DNA from: DRPN01 sp964383915
Lineage (GTDB): Bacteria; Bacteroidota; Bacteroidia; Bacteroidales; VadinHA17
Direction of reading: 5' to 3'
DNA: 32,890 nucleotides
NCBI GenBank assembly: GCA_964383915.1
Contig: CAYLJE010000015.1
Span: 1 to 32,890 of the forward strand
Made by a program: the position numbers and the translations under genes. Positions 25,285-32,890 of this stretch are shown here, piece after piece; position 1 is the stretch's first letter, and every line of letters begins with the position of its first letter. The notes under the pieces were generated by a model. It had not been told where the DNA came from. It did not search any database and worked only from the letters and a program-made list of their open reading frames with translations.

Positions 25285-26739
25285 ATGATCAGACGAAACA
25301 TTCTCCGTTTTACGGTTTTGATCTTCGGGACGGTTTTTTTAAATACTGTCCATCTGCAAGCACAGGAAATGCAATCGCTTTATTTTATGCGATTGCCACA
25401 GGCAAACCTGATGAATCCTGCCAACCAGCATTTCTGCGATTTTTATCTGGATTTACCTGTCATTGGGTCTGTGACTACTTCTTTTCAAAACAGTAGTCTG
25501 GCATTCAGTGATATTATTTTTCCGGGAACAGGCGTTTATGCCGACTCGCTGATCACCATCCTGCATCCCAGTTATAATATTGATGATTTCCTCGCGAAAC
25601 TAAGTAAAAAGAACTATCTGGCACCTTCTGTTCAGACTAATCTTTTTTCTCTGGGTTTCAGGGTAAATAATTTATATTTTCATCTGAACATGTCAGCAAA
25701 TGCTTCCATCTATTTTGGATACCCGAAAGATCTGATGACACTGATATTTAAAGGGAATAATACTTTTGTAGGTAACGAAGCTGATTTTTCCGCCTTTGGT
25801 CTGGATGCCAGTCTTTACGGTAGTTATTCGCTGGGGGTTTCAGACAGAATAACAGATAACCTTGTAGTGGGTGTTCGCGGGAAATTTTTATCGGGGATGG
25901 CCAACCTTTCTTTGAAAAACAACAACATGAGTATGGCTGTGGATGAGAATGATTTTTCACATAAATTACAGGCAGACCTTTCACTGAATGTCTCTGCCCC
26001 CATTGAAATGGTTACCGATAGCGCCGGAAATATTACGGACATGCAACCAAAAGACGGATACGATCAGGCTCCTCAAATCATTCATTATCTGCTTAACCCC
26101 GCCAATCCCGGTTTTGCTTTTGATTTTGGGGCTGAATATAAAATTGATGATCGCTTTTCCTTGTCTGCCAGTGTTTTGGATCTGGGGTTGATCCATTGGA
26201 AAAGAGATGTAAGCAATTTGGTTTCCGGGGGGACATTTACCTTCAACGGATTGGATGTCAGCCCGGCTTTCAATATTAATGACTCGACGACCATGGAAGA
26301 TGTGGCAAACAATCTGGCGGATTCACTGAAAAATATTTTTAAACCATCCCTTGAGAACAATCCTTATACCACTTACTTAACCCCGAAAGTGTACATTGGC
26401 GGAACTTTTAATGTGTCAGAGAATTTTTATCTCGGACTGCTTTCCCGTACAGAAATGCATCAAAATAATGTAATACAATCATTTACAGTTTCTGCTAATG
26501 CTTCACTGGCAAGATTTCTGAATGCCACGGTTTCTTATTCATATTCAAACAATGCCTTCAACAATATCGGTGCCGGCCTGAGTCTGAGGGGAGGCCCTTT
26601 TCAGTTGTATGTGCTGACTGATTATGTCATGGGATTTGTTTATCCTGACAACACCCATGCGGTGAATGTGTGGTTTGGACTGAACCTGACAGTAGGTTGT
26701 AAACCACACAGTCTGGAGGATGCTCCTTTGGTTTGGTAA
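25285..26739 (+). CDS. DUF5723 family outer-membrane beta-barrel protein
   Basis: The 484-residue protein has a signal peptide (residues 1-27, ending LQAQ) and the DUF5723 opening EMQSLYFMRLPQANLMNPA, resembling the PorP-like start in which NPA/NPAN follows the first strand. It continues with alternating aromatic-rich strands and glycine turns (e.g. NLVVGVRGKFLSGMANLSL; ENFYLGLLSRTEM) and ends with a strand HAVNVWFGLNLTVGC. It is predicted to lie in the outer membrane. DUF5723 has no agreed function. It is third in the cluster after the propeller protein and the lipoprotein, 22 bp downstream of the latter. No further gene on the same strand is close, since 134 bp separate it from the YfhO-family gene. 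Confidence 0.8.
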   Translation: MIRRNILRFTVLIFGTVFLNTVHLQAQEMQSLYFMRLPQANLMNPANQHFCDFYLDLPVIGSVTTSFQNSSLAFSDIIFPGTGVYADSLITILHPSYNIDDFLAKLSKKNYLAPSVQTNLFSLGFRVNNLYFHLNMSANASIYFGYPKDLMTLIFKGNNTFVGNEADFSAFGLDASLYGSYSLGVSDRITDNLVVGVRGKFLSGMANLSLKNNNMSMAVDENDFSHKLQADLSLNVSAPIEMVTDSAGNITDMQPKDGYDQAPQIIHYLLNPANPGFAFDFGAEYKIDDRFSLSASVLDLGLIHWKRDVSNLVSGGTFTFNGLDVSPAFNINDSTTMEDVANNLADSLKNIFKPSLENNPYTTYLTPKVYIGGTFNVSENFYLGLLSRTEMHQNNVIQSFTVSANASLARFLNATVSYSYSNNAFNNIGAGLSLRGGPFQLYVLTDYVMGFVYPDNTHAVNVWFGLNLTVGCKPHSLEDAPLVW

Positions 26740-26873
26740 TTTACTCTGTATGATAAGTAATAAAATCCTGTTCTATTTTACCCGGATACAGGAAAAATAT
26801 CTATTTTAGCAAGAATAATGTTCAGTTGGTTGTGACAATTATTTTGCGAAAGGGTATAACTAATTTTATACAG

Positions 26874-29306
26874 ATGAAATCTTTTAATATTAAAACACTT
26901 TATCCTCACCTGCTTGCCATTCTGTTGTTTCTTGTTCTGACCCTGGCATATTTCAGTCCGATGATGCAGGGAAAAGAGCTGGAGCAACATGACATTGCCC
27001 AATTTATGGGTATGTCAAAAGAAATTGTAGATTTTCGTAAGGAGACCGGACAGGAACCGTTGTGGACCAACAGCATGTTCGGTGGGATGCCTGCCTACCT
27101 CATCAGTGTGGTTTATAAGGGGAATCTTTTTCGTTATGTTGACAGGGTAGTTACCTTAGGAATCCCTTCCCCGGCCAAATATTTGTTTTTATATATGCTG
27201 GGTTTTTATCTGCTCCTGGTGGGCGCTTTTAAAACAAAGCCCTGGCTTGGCATGATAGGAGCTGTTGCTTTTGGTTTTTCCACTTATTTCCTTATCATCC
27301 TGGCGGCAGGACATAATTCCAAGGCACATGCACTGGGTTACGTGGCTCCGCTGATGGCAGGGATTTTGATTACTTTTAAAAAAAGACCTTTCTGGGGCGC
27401 TTTGTTGACAAGTGTTTTTCTGGCATTTCAATTGAATGCAGGACATCCCCAGATAACCTATTATACCTTGTTGCTTATCCTTGTCTATGGAATAGTGATC
27501 CTGATATATGCATTTAAGGAACATTTACTTTCCGGATTTATCAAGGCAGTTCTTGTTTTGCTTGTGGCCCTTGTCCTTGCTGCAGGTACGAATATTGCCA
27601 GTTTATGGCTGGTAAATGAATATGGAAAAGTATCTATCCGGGGGAAATCCGAACTTACACTGGATAAACAAAACCAGACCAGCGGGCTGGATAAGGATTA
27701 TATTTTAAATGATTATTCCTATGGTATTGTAGAGACAATGAACCTGCTGATACCTGATTTTGTGGGAGGATCCTCATCGGGTTTCGGTGTAAAATCCGGT
27801 ACTTATGATTTGTTAAGAAAAAATAATGTTCCGAATGCCCGGCAGATTGTAACCCGTTATCCTTTGGCATATTGGGGTCCACAGCGATTTACTTCCGGAC
27901 CGATGTACATTGGAGCGGTGGTCATTTTTCTGTTTTTTCTGGGATTGTTTCTGGTGAAAGGGCCTGAAAAATGGTGGCTTTTATCAGCTACCGTCCTGGC
28001 CATCCTGCTGGCCTGGGGAAAGCATCTGCAATTTTTTTCTGATATCTTTATTGATTATGTTCCCGGCTATAATAAATTCAGGGCGGTTTCCATGACCCTG
28101 GTTATTGCTGAATTTGCCGTTCCTTTATTGGGGATTCTGGCAGTGAAAAAAATCATGGACGGGGAGGTACCCAAAGAAGAAATTATAAAAGCTGTAAAAA
28201 AATCATTTTATATCCTGGGGGGTATTACCCTCTTTTTTGCCCTCTTTCCGGGGGTGCTTTTTAACTTTTCTGCTCCCATTGATGATCAGCTTCGATCGGC
28301 CGGGTGGCCTGCACAATTTATGGATGTGATCCATGCAGACCGCAGGCATTTGTTACAAGCCGACGCCTGGCGTTCTTTTATTTTTATTGCCCTGACCGCA
28401 GCACTCCTGGTCGCACTGGTTTATAAAAAAGTGAAACCGGGTATTTTCTATCTGCTACTGGGTGGATTGATTCTGGTTGACCTGTGGGCTGTAGATAAAA
28501 GATATCTCAATAATGATCATTTTGTTCCTAAAAAAGATGTAACAGTACCTTTTAAACCTACGCGTGCTGACCTGGAGATTTTAAAAGACAAGTCCCCGGA
28601 TTACCGTGTTATGAACCTTATGGTGAGTACTTTCAATGATGCCAGCACTTCCTATTATCATAAATCTATCGGAGGTTATCATGGTGCTAAAATACGCCGG
28701 TACCAGGACCTGATCACTTATCAGATCAGTAAAAACAATATGAGGGTATTGAATATGCTGAATACAAAATATTTTATTGTTAATCAGAAAGGGAAACCGG
28801 TGGCACAGTTAAATCCCGGAGCCTTAGGGAATGCCTGGTTTGTACGCAACTACCGTATAGTTCCCGACGCAGATGGAGAAATAAAAGCTCTCTCTGACTT
28901 TGATCCATCACGGGAAGCCATCATTAACCGGCAATTTGAATCCTCCGTTAAGGATTTTAAGGTTATGCCTGATACAACTGCTGAGATTCATATGGTTACT
29001 TATGCCCCCAATCATCTGGTGTATAAATATCAGGCGGGAGAACCGTCTATGGCTGTTTTTTCGGAAATATATTATGACAAAGGATGGCAGGCTTATATTG
29101 ATGGAAATCCGGCTCCTTATTTTCGTGCAGATTATGTTTTGCGGGCTATGACCCTGCCTGCCGGAAAACATACCGTCGAGTTTTATTTTCGTCCCAAAGG
29201 ATACTATATCGGGGATAAGATTGACCTTGCTTCTTCGGCCTTGTTACTCTTATTGCTTACCGGAGGGATCATCCTGGAAATCAGGCGGCGGATGGTTACA
29301 AAATAA
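26874..29306 (+). CDS. YfhO-family polytopic membrane protein
   Basis: The 810-residue protein has a dozen or more predicted transmembrane helices and a hydrophilic C-terminal domain of about 200 residues ending near the last helix (LLLLLLTGGIILEIRRR). It resembles the YfhO family of large membrane proteins, related to GT-C-type glycosyltransferases and studied in Gram-positive bacteria for lipoteichoic or membrane-glycan glycosylation. The N-terminal extracellular loop has the typical QHDIAQFMGMSKEIVDF with acidic Asp, and the later GGMPAYLIS. ATG 26874 is preferred over an upstream TTG (26826), since the first hydrophobic helix begins just after it. Substrate unknown; in this envelope-rich setting, glycosylation of a surface component is plausible. 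Confidence 0.8.
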   Translation: MKSFNIKTLYPHLLAILLFLVLTLAYFSPMMQGKELEQHDIAQFMGMSKEIVDFRKETGQEPLWTNSMFGGMPAYLISVVYKGNLFRYVDRVVTLGIPSPAKYLFLYMLGFYLLLVGAFKTKPWLGMIGAVAFGFSTYFLIILAAGHNSKAHALGYVAPLMAGILITFKKRPFWGALLTSVFLAFQLNAGHPQITYYTLLLILVYGIVILIYAFKEHLLSGFIKAVLVLLVALVLAAGTNIASLWLVNEYGKVSIRGKSELTLDKQNQTSGLDKDYILNDYSYGIVETMNLLIPDFVGGSSSGFGVKSGTYDLLRKNNVPNARQIVTRYPLAYWGPQRFTSGPMYIGAVVIFLFFLGLFLVKGPEKWWLLSATVLAILLAWGKHLQFFSDIFIDYVPGYNKFRAVSMTLVIAEFAVPLLGILAVKKIMDGEVPKEEIIKAVKKSFYILGGITLFFALFPGVLFNFSAPIDDQLRSAGWPAQFMDVIHADRRHLLQADAWRSFIFIALTAALLVALVYKKVKPGIFYLLLGGLILVDLWAVDKRYLNNDHFVPKKDVTVPFKPTRADLEILKDKSPDYRVMNLMVSTFNDASTSYYHKSIGGYHGAKIRRYQDLITYQISKNNMRVLNMLNTKYFIVNQKGKPVAQLNPGALGNAWFVRNYRIVPDADGEIKALSDFDPSREAIINRQFESSVKDFKVMPDTTAEIHMVTYAPNHLVYKYQAGEPSMAVFSEIYYDKGWQAYIDGNPAPYFRADYVLRAMTLPAGKHTVEFYFRPKGYYIGDKIDLASSALLLLLLTGGIILEIRRRMVTK

Positions 29307-29310
29307 AAAT

Positions 29311-29889
29311 TTACCGGTGGTGTTTCATATCGTCAGGGGTATTCATGTTAGCAAAAAGCCGGGGCTGATAAAAAGGAATGCCCTCCATGGACAGAAAAAA
29401 AGCACCGTTGTTTTTTAAATAGTCTGTTAATGTATAGTTGCCTTTTTTAATGGCTTTTTCAATGAGAGGAACATTTTCTTTGCTGTAATATCCGCACAGG
29501 GGTTCGACTTTGCCGTCAGGATGAACGGGGATCACAGCAGATTGTCCCTGTAAAGCAGAGAGTAAGAATTTCAAAAAAGCATCATTTAAAAAAGGAGTAT
29601 CACAGGGGACAACAATATTTCCCTTGTGGGAGGACATTCTGAGAGCTGTATAAAGTCCCCCCATCGGCCCGATACCGGCAATCTCATCAGAAAAAACAGG
29701 ATATCCGAAAGATGGATATGCAGGGGCGTTGGCAGAGATAATTATTTCATTGCAAAATGGTTTGAGAAGGTTCAGTGAGTACCTGATCAGTGGCTTCCCC
29801 CTAAAGAATAACAATCCTTTTTCCTGTCCCATTCTGGAACTTTTTCCTCCGGCGAGGACAATGCCCGTTAAAAGTTTTCTGCCAGCCAT
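29311..29889 (-). CDS. mobA: Molybdenum cofactor guanylyltransferase (MobA-like)
   Basis: MobA joins GMP to molybdopterin to form the MGD cofactor. The 192-residue product has the nucleotide-binding loop LAGGKSSRMGQEKG at residues 12-25, the typical GKPLIRYSL, the IGPMGGLYTAL region, and VVPCDTPFL, in which the Asp should bind Mg2+. The length fits the family. ATG 29889 is chosen over ATG 29949: the extra 20 residues would overlap a terminator hairpin and a -7 box. The gene ends 4 bp from the convergent YfhO-family gene. No other molybdopterin gene or molybdoenzyme is in the window. Related NTP transferases (MocA-like) share the fold, but the ISANAP/GPMGG pattern favours MobA. Confidence 0.85.
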   Translation of the reverse strand: MAGRKLLTGIVLAGGKSSRMGQEKGLLFFRGKPLIRYSLNLLKPFCNEIIISANAPAYPSFGYPVFSDEIAGIGPMGGLYTALRMSSHKGNIVVPCDTPFLNDAFLKFLLSALQGQSAVIPVHPDGKVEPLCGYYSKENVPLIEKAIKKGNYTLTDYLKNNGAFFLSMEGIPFYQPRLFANMNTPDDMKHHR

Positions 29890-29906
29890 ACACTTTCTTT
29901 CGATAA

Positions 29907-29914
29907 CAAAAATA
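29907..29914 (-). promoter_or_regulatory. Predicted mobA -7 box inside the terminator tail
   Basis: Minus-strand TATTTTTG (29914-29907) matches TAnnTTTG exactly and lies 17 bp before ATG 29889. It overlaps the T tract that follows the terminator hairpin at 29917-29941. The -33 region is occupied by the hairpin, with no clear TTG. Confidence 0.4.
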
Positions 29915-29916
29915 AA

Positions 29917-29941
29917 AAAATCCTCCGGCAGGAAGGATTTT
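29917..29941 (-). terminator. Intrinsic terminator downstream of the DUF1641-DsrE remnant
   Basis: On the minus strand, AAAATCCT (29941-29934) pairs with AGGATTTT (29924-29917), with two further inner G-C pairs, a one-base bulge and a 4-nt loop. It is followed by the T-rich tail TTTATTTTTG. It lies 20 bp after the stop of the 29961-30385 remnant. Confidence 0.7.
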
Positions 29942-29960
29942 CTCTGCATAAAAAGTTTGT

Positions 29961-30385
29961 TTAAGTAAAAATAATTTGCGAATCTTCACCACCGGCCAGT
30001 GCATAGAACTCTCCAACGGTAAGGACATCTTTTACCTGCTCGGACAAATCGTCCTTTGTTAGTTTAAACATATCCATTGCCGGTTTACAGGCATAGATTT
30101 CTTCTCCTCCGGCAGTAATCAAAGCACGCAAAGTTTTCCGGAGTGAATATTCCTGAACATTGGCCGGATCAATATCTTTAAATATGTTTACTGCATTATT
30201 GATGGCTCTGAGCATGTCAGGCTGTGTCAGATTTTTTATTGTATCCAAAATAGTGACGGCGTTGTCTGCCAGAAGTTCATCAGCTTTAAAAAGAAAATAC
30301 GGAGTTCATCGGGATCTGTCTCAATATTTTGATTTTCGAGTTCGGTGACGGTGCTTTGATAAACATCTTTTCCGATGATGGAGAC
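29961..30385 (-). pseudogene. Decayed DUF1641-DsrE chimera
   Basis: Read 5' to 3' on the minus strand, one frame (30385 to about 30300) gives IIGKDVYQSTVTELENQ then DPDELRIF, which matches the N-terminal part of DUF1641 proteins. A shift to the second frame (30305 to 29961) gives ADNAVTILDTIKNLTQPDM, typical of the DUF1641 C-terminal half. This then joins to IYACKPAMDMFKLTKDDL and EFYALAGGEDSQIIFT, the last half of a DsrE/TusD-like sulfur-relay protein. So a DUF1641 gene has lost its middle and been fused to the 3' half of a neighbouring dsrE. In sulfur-oxidising or thiol-relay loci these two families are adjacent. The open frame has no ATG (only TTG 30248). It retains a terminator. Confidence 0.65.
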
Positions 30386-30494
30386 AAATTATCCCGTATT
30401 GAAGAATTCGGATAATAAATGTTTTCCGGCCGACGGTGTCTTTTATTTGCTTAAATAATTCATGAATATATAAAACAAATCATCATTTTTATTG

Positions 30495-30502
30495 TAAATT
30501 TG
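30495..30502 (+). promoter_or_regulatory. Predicted -7 box for the nucleotide-sugar dehydratase gene
   Basis: TAAATTTG matches TAnnTTTG exactly, 85 bp before the ATG, giving a leader of nearly 80 nt. The leader contains a small hairpin, TTGTTC-TTTTG-GAACAA (30521-30537), with no T tract. No -33 TTG is clear. Confidence 0.45.
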
Positions 30503-30586
30503 TACGATAAAAGGTCCTTTTTGTTCTTTTGGAACAATATTTGATCCGTTCTACTTTATTGGATTTTTGGGAAATCATCTTCTTTT

Positions 30587-32476
30587 ATGATTTTAGAAAA
30601 AGTTGTTTACCGGGTTTTCAAAAAACAAATTATCCCAAGATGGATTATTTTTCTGATAGATATTGGTATTTGTCTTTTTTCTATTTTGTTGGCATATCTT
30701 CTGCGTTTTAACTTTTCTATCCCCGTCGAATATCATTCCTCCTTGCCTTATATCGTGATTTATGTCTTGGTTGTAAGAGCAATATCTTTTGGATTTTTTA
30801 GGACATATGCCGGCATTATTTATTATACTACGGTTAAAGATGTAGAAAGAATCATGCTGGTAATATTTTTTGGAACCAGTGTGTTCTTTCTTGTGAATCT
30901 GGTTTCTTTCTTTTTTATTGATGGAAAGAGATTGATCCCCACCAGTATTCTTATCATTGATTATTTCATCGCTGTTTTTGTAATGAGTTCATCGAGATTG
31001 TTGGCGAAAAATATTTACAAGGAGATTAAATTCCCGTCAAATCATAAGGCTAATGTAATCATATACGGGGCCGGGAATCTTGGGAGTATTACAAAACAGA
31101 CGATAGAGCAGGATACCGGGCTTCATAGCAGGGTTGTTGCCTTTATTGAAGAGGGGAGAAGAATTGGCAATACGCTTGAAGGGGTTAGCATACATTCTCC
31201 TAAAGATGTTGAGGTTTTAATGGGAAAAATAAATATTTCAAAATTTATTTTTACAAAAAATCCACAGGATAAGGAGTTACAATATGAACTCATTGATATT
31301 TGTCTGAAATATAATGTTCAGATGTTGACCATCCCTCCTGTTGAGAAATGGATGAACGGCGAACTTAGTATGAATCAGATCAGACAGTTTAGAATAGAAG
31401 ATCTGTTGGGAAGGCCTACTATAAATCTGGTCAACAGCAAAAGAGACGGAGAATATAGAAATCAATGTGTCCTGATTACCGGCGCTGCCGGATCTATTGG
31501 CAGTGAAATTGTGCGACAAATCATCCGGTATCGGCCAAAACAATTGCTTCTTTTAGATCAGGCAGAATCCCCGCTTTATTTTCTTGAGCTGGAAGTATCT
31601 GAAAAGTTGAATTTTAAGAACATTATTCCTGTCCTGGGAGATGTATCCAATGAGCAGAAAATGAATAGTATAATCAGCCGGTATAAACCCCAGGTAATTT
31701 TTCATGCGGCAGCTTATAAACATGTTCCTGTGTTAGAAGGTACCCCATCCGAGGCTGTACGTGTAAATATCTACGGAACAAAAATATTGGCTGAACTGGC
31801 TATTAAATACAGGGTTGAAAAATTTGTCATGATATCTACCGATAAGGCGGTAAATCCTACCAATGTGATGGGGGCATCAAAAAGAATTGCAGAAATATAT
31901 ACGCAGAGCCTGAATAAAAAGGGAGGAACGAAGTTTATTACTACGAGGTTTGGGAATGTGCTGGGATCGAACGGTTCTGTGATTCCACGTTTCAGGGAAC
32001 AAATAAAAACCGGAGGGGTCGTAACGGTTACACATCCCGAAGTTACCCGTTATTTTATGACCATCCCTGAGGCTGTAGAACTGGTTCTGGAAGCTGGAGC
32101 AATGGGGAAAGGAGGAGAGATATTTTTATTTGATATGGGGAAATCCGTTAAAATTGTTGATCTGGCTAAAAAAATGATTAAACTTTCCGGATTAACCCTT
32201 GGGGCTGATATACAAATTAAGTTTACAGGACTCCGGCCCGGGGAAAAACTATATGAAGAGTTATTAAACAATCAGGAGAACACCCTGCCTACATATCATC
32301 CTAAAATTATGATTGCAAAAGTGAAAAAGTATGATCCGGAAACAATACAAAATCAAGTGGATGAACTGATACGGATAGGGAACGATGAGGATCCGTTCAT
32401 CATTGTTGGGAAAATGAAACAGATTGTTCCTGAGTATAAAAGTATGAATTCGATATTCGAGAAAATAGATAAATGA
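30587..32476 (+). CDS. Membrane-bound nucleotide-sugar 4,6-dehydratase (CapD/WbpM/FlaA1 family)
   Basis: The enzyme converts a UDP-activated amino sugar, typically UDP-GlcNAc, to a 4-keto-6-deoxy sugar for surface polysaccharide. The 629-residue protein has four N-terminal membrane helices (to about residue 140), a Rossmann-like CoA-binding domain (GAGNLGS, about 160), and an extended SDR domain with TGAAGSIGSE at 298-307. The catalytic segment has STDK (Asp419, Lys420) and Met428-x3-Lys432. Met in place of the usual Tyr is known in the large WbpM-type members. GLRPGEKLYEELL is the conserved C-terminal motif. Start ATG 30587 is in front of the first helix. This gene usually opens a capsule or O-antigen locus, but the following genes lie outside the window or are absent. 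Confidence 0.93.
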   Translation: MILEKVVYRVFKKQIIPRWIIFLIDIGICLFSILLAYLLRFNFSIPVEYHSSLPYIVIYVLVVRAISFGFFRTYAGIIYYTTVKDVERIMLVIFFGTSVFFLVNLVSFFFIDGKRLIPTSILIIDYFIAVFVMSSSRLLAKNIYKEIKFPSNHKANVIIYGAGNLGSITKQTIEQDTGLHSRVVAFIEEGRRIGNTLEGVSIHSPKDVEVLMGKINISKFIFTKNPQDKELQYELIDICLKYNVQMLTIPPVEKWMNGELSMNQIRQFRIEDLLGRPTINLVNSKRDGEYRNQCVLITGAAGSIGSEIVRQIIRYRPKQLLLLDQAESPLYFLELEVSEKLNFKNIIPVLGDVSNEQKMNSIISRYKPQVIFHAAAYKHVPVLEGTPSEAVRVNIYGTKILAELAIKYRVEKFVMISTDKAVNPTNVMGASKRIAEIYTQSLNKKGGTKFITTRFGNVLGSNGSVIPRFREQIKTGGVVTVTHPEVTRYFMTIPEAVELVLEAGAMGKGGEIFLFDMGKSVKIVDLAKKMIKLSGLTLGADIQIKFTGLRPGEKLYEELLNNQENTLPTYHPKIMIAKVKKYDPETIQNQVDELIRIGNDEDPFIIVGKMKQIVPEYKSMNSIFEKIDK

Positions 32477-32527
32477 AATTTGGTCTGTTTTATAGGGGAA
32501 CTTCAAAAACACAGGACTTGTTAAACT

Positions 32528-32686
32528 ATGAAAATTCGGATGCGGGCCAAAGAAAAGAATAAGGACAATAAATCATTTAAATACCTGGAAAATTATTCGG
32601 AATTTACAGATGTGATTCATTCGTGGAATTGTAGTATAAACATTCCAATTTTTGTTAATTTAGCACCCATGGAAGTTCAGGTATAA
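32528..32686 (+). CDS. Possible small protein of 52 residues
   Basis: An ATG at 32528 opens a 52-codon frame (beginning MKIRMRAKEKNKDNKSF) that ends at TAA 32686, ten bases before an intrinsic terminator. The composition is basic at the start and mixed later; no domain is recognised. It lies 51 bp after the dehydratase gene on the same strand. It could be a real short gene, or the remains of a larger one. An overlapping shorter frame (32473-32562) shares no coding evidence. Confidence 0.35.
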   Translation: MKIRMRAKEKNKDNKSFKYLENYSEFTDVIHSWNCSINIPIFVNLAPMEVQV

Positions 32687-32695
32687 ACAAAATCT

Positions 32696-32732
32696 CTTTC
32701 TCTTGAAATTCAAAGAGAAAGCGGTTTTTTTT
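32696..32732 (+). terminator. Intrinsic terminator
   Basis: CTTTCTCTT (32696-32704) pairs with AAGAGAAAG (32713-32721), leaving an 8-nt loop. After GCGG there is a run of eight T (32725-32732). It probably ends the transcript of the dehydratase gene and the possible small ORF. The stretch after it to the window end holds no gene that I can support. Confidence 0.8.
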
Positions 32733-32890
32733 GATATCTGTGGGCGTAAGATGTTTATAAGTGGTTTTGCATTGTTAACGCATGTATTAGTATTTGCGTC
32801 AGCGAAGCTGCAGAGAAGAAAGATGAAGTAAATTTAAGGATATCAGTCTGTTATGAGAAAACGGGTGGGACTGAGGAGGCGGAGCTGTGG

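Noticed and set aside
26826..26873. TTG at 26826 as the start of the YfhO-family gene
   Set aside because: The extension is not family-like, and the hydrophobic N-terminus begins just after ATG 26874, which lies downstream of a TTATTTTG sequence resembling a -7 box.
32473..32562. 29-codon frame overlapping the dehydratase stop by an ATGA
   Set aside because: The overlap suggests translational coupling, but the frame is very short, has no recognised similarity, and overlaps the longer 52-codon frame that ends next to the terminator.

Overview
The window is a scaffolded piece of a Bacteroidota chromosome, most likely from the order Bacteroidales or a close environmental relative. The signs are: a type IX secretion (T9SS) adhesin with a type B sorting domain followed by a PorP/SprF-like barrel; the long, insert-bearing form of IspG; DUF4296, DUF5723, DUF1641 and YfhO-family proteins; an absence of Shine-Dalgarno-like leaders; and repeated promoter motifs of the Bacteroidetes type (-7 box TAnnTTTG, -33 TTG). 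Two runs of exactly 100 N (2164-2263 and 7638-7737) are assembly gaps. Both lie in tandemly repeated sequence.

Layout. 1-6265 holds housekeeping and envelope genes: ispG, trpS and rbfA (the last two divergent), a methyltransferase, a degenerate tRNA-like element and a LolC/E-type ABC permease. They are followed by a 380-bp gene-free stretch made of a chain of short palindromes. 6266-11558 is a probable four-gene operon: SprB-repeat T9SS adhesin, PorP/SprF-like protein, DUF4296 lipoprotein, and an amidohydrolase-like protein that has lost its catalytic core. 11562-17898 carries a hemerythrin-like protein lacking one metal ligand, a MurG-like glycosyltransferase, a PAP2-like membrane protein, rpoN (sigma-54), asnS and a tandem universal stress protein.

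17902-26739 holds a TonB-dependent receptor and, divergent from it, a three-gene envelope cluster: a membrane-anchored DUF3352-like/beta-propeller protein, a large lipoprotein, and a DUF5723 outer-membrane barrel. 26874-30385 has a YfhO-family membrane protein, MobA, and a decayed DUF1641-DsrE chimera that looks like the remnant of a sulfur-relay locus. 30587-32476 is a CapD/WbpM-type nucleotide-sugar dehydratase, probably the first gene of a surface-polysaccharide locus. After it come a possible 52-residue ORF and an intrinsic terminator; no gene was seen in 32733-32890.

The genes are mainly concerned with the cell envelope: T9SS surface adhesin, lipoprotein handling, TonB uptake, glycan synthesis and outer-membrane barrels. 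Convergent pairs are packed tightly (3 to 19 bp apart). I did not find a complete, clearly new defence or mobile system. The most unusual items are the DUF1641-DsrE relic, the tRNA-like element, the amidohydrolase-like shell protein, the hemerythrin with a substituted ligand, the palindrome chain at 5927-6107, the non-triplet tandem repeats that run through two stop codons, and the uncharacterised three-gene envelope cluster.
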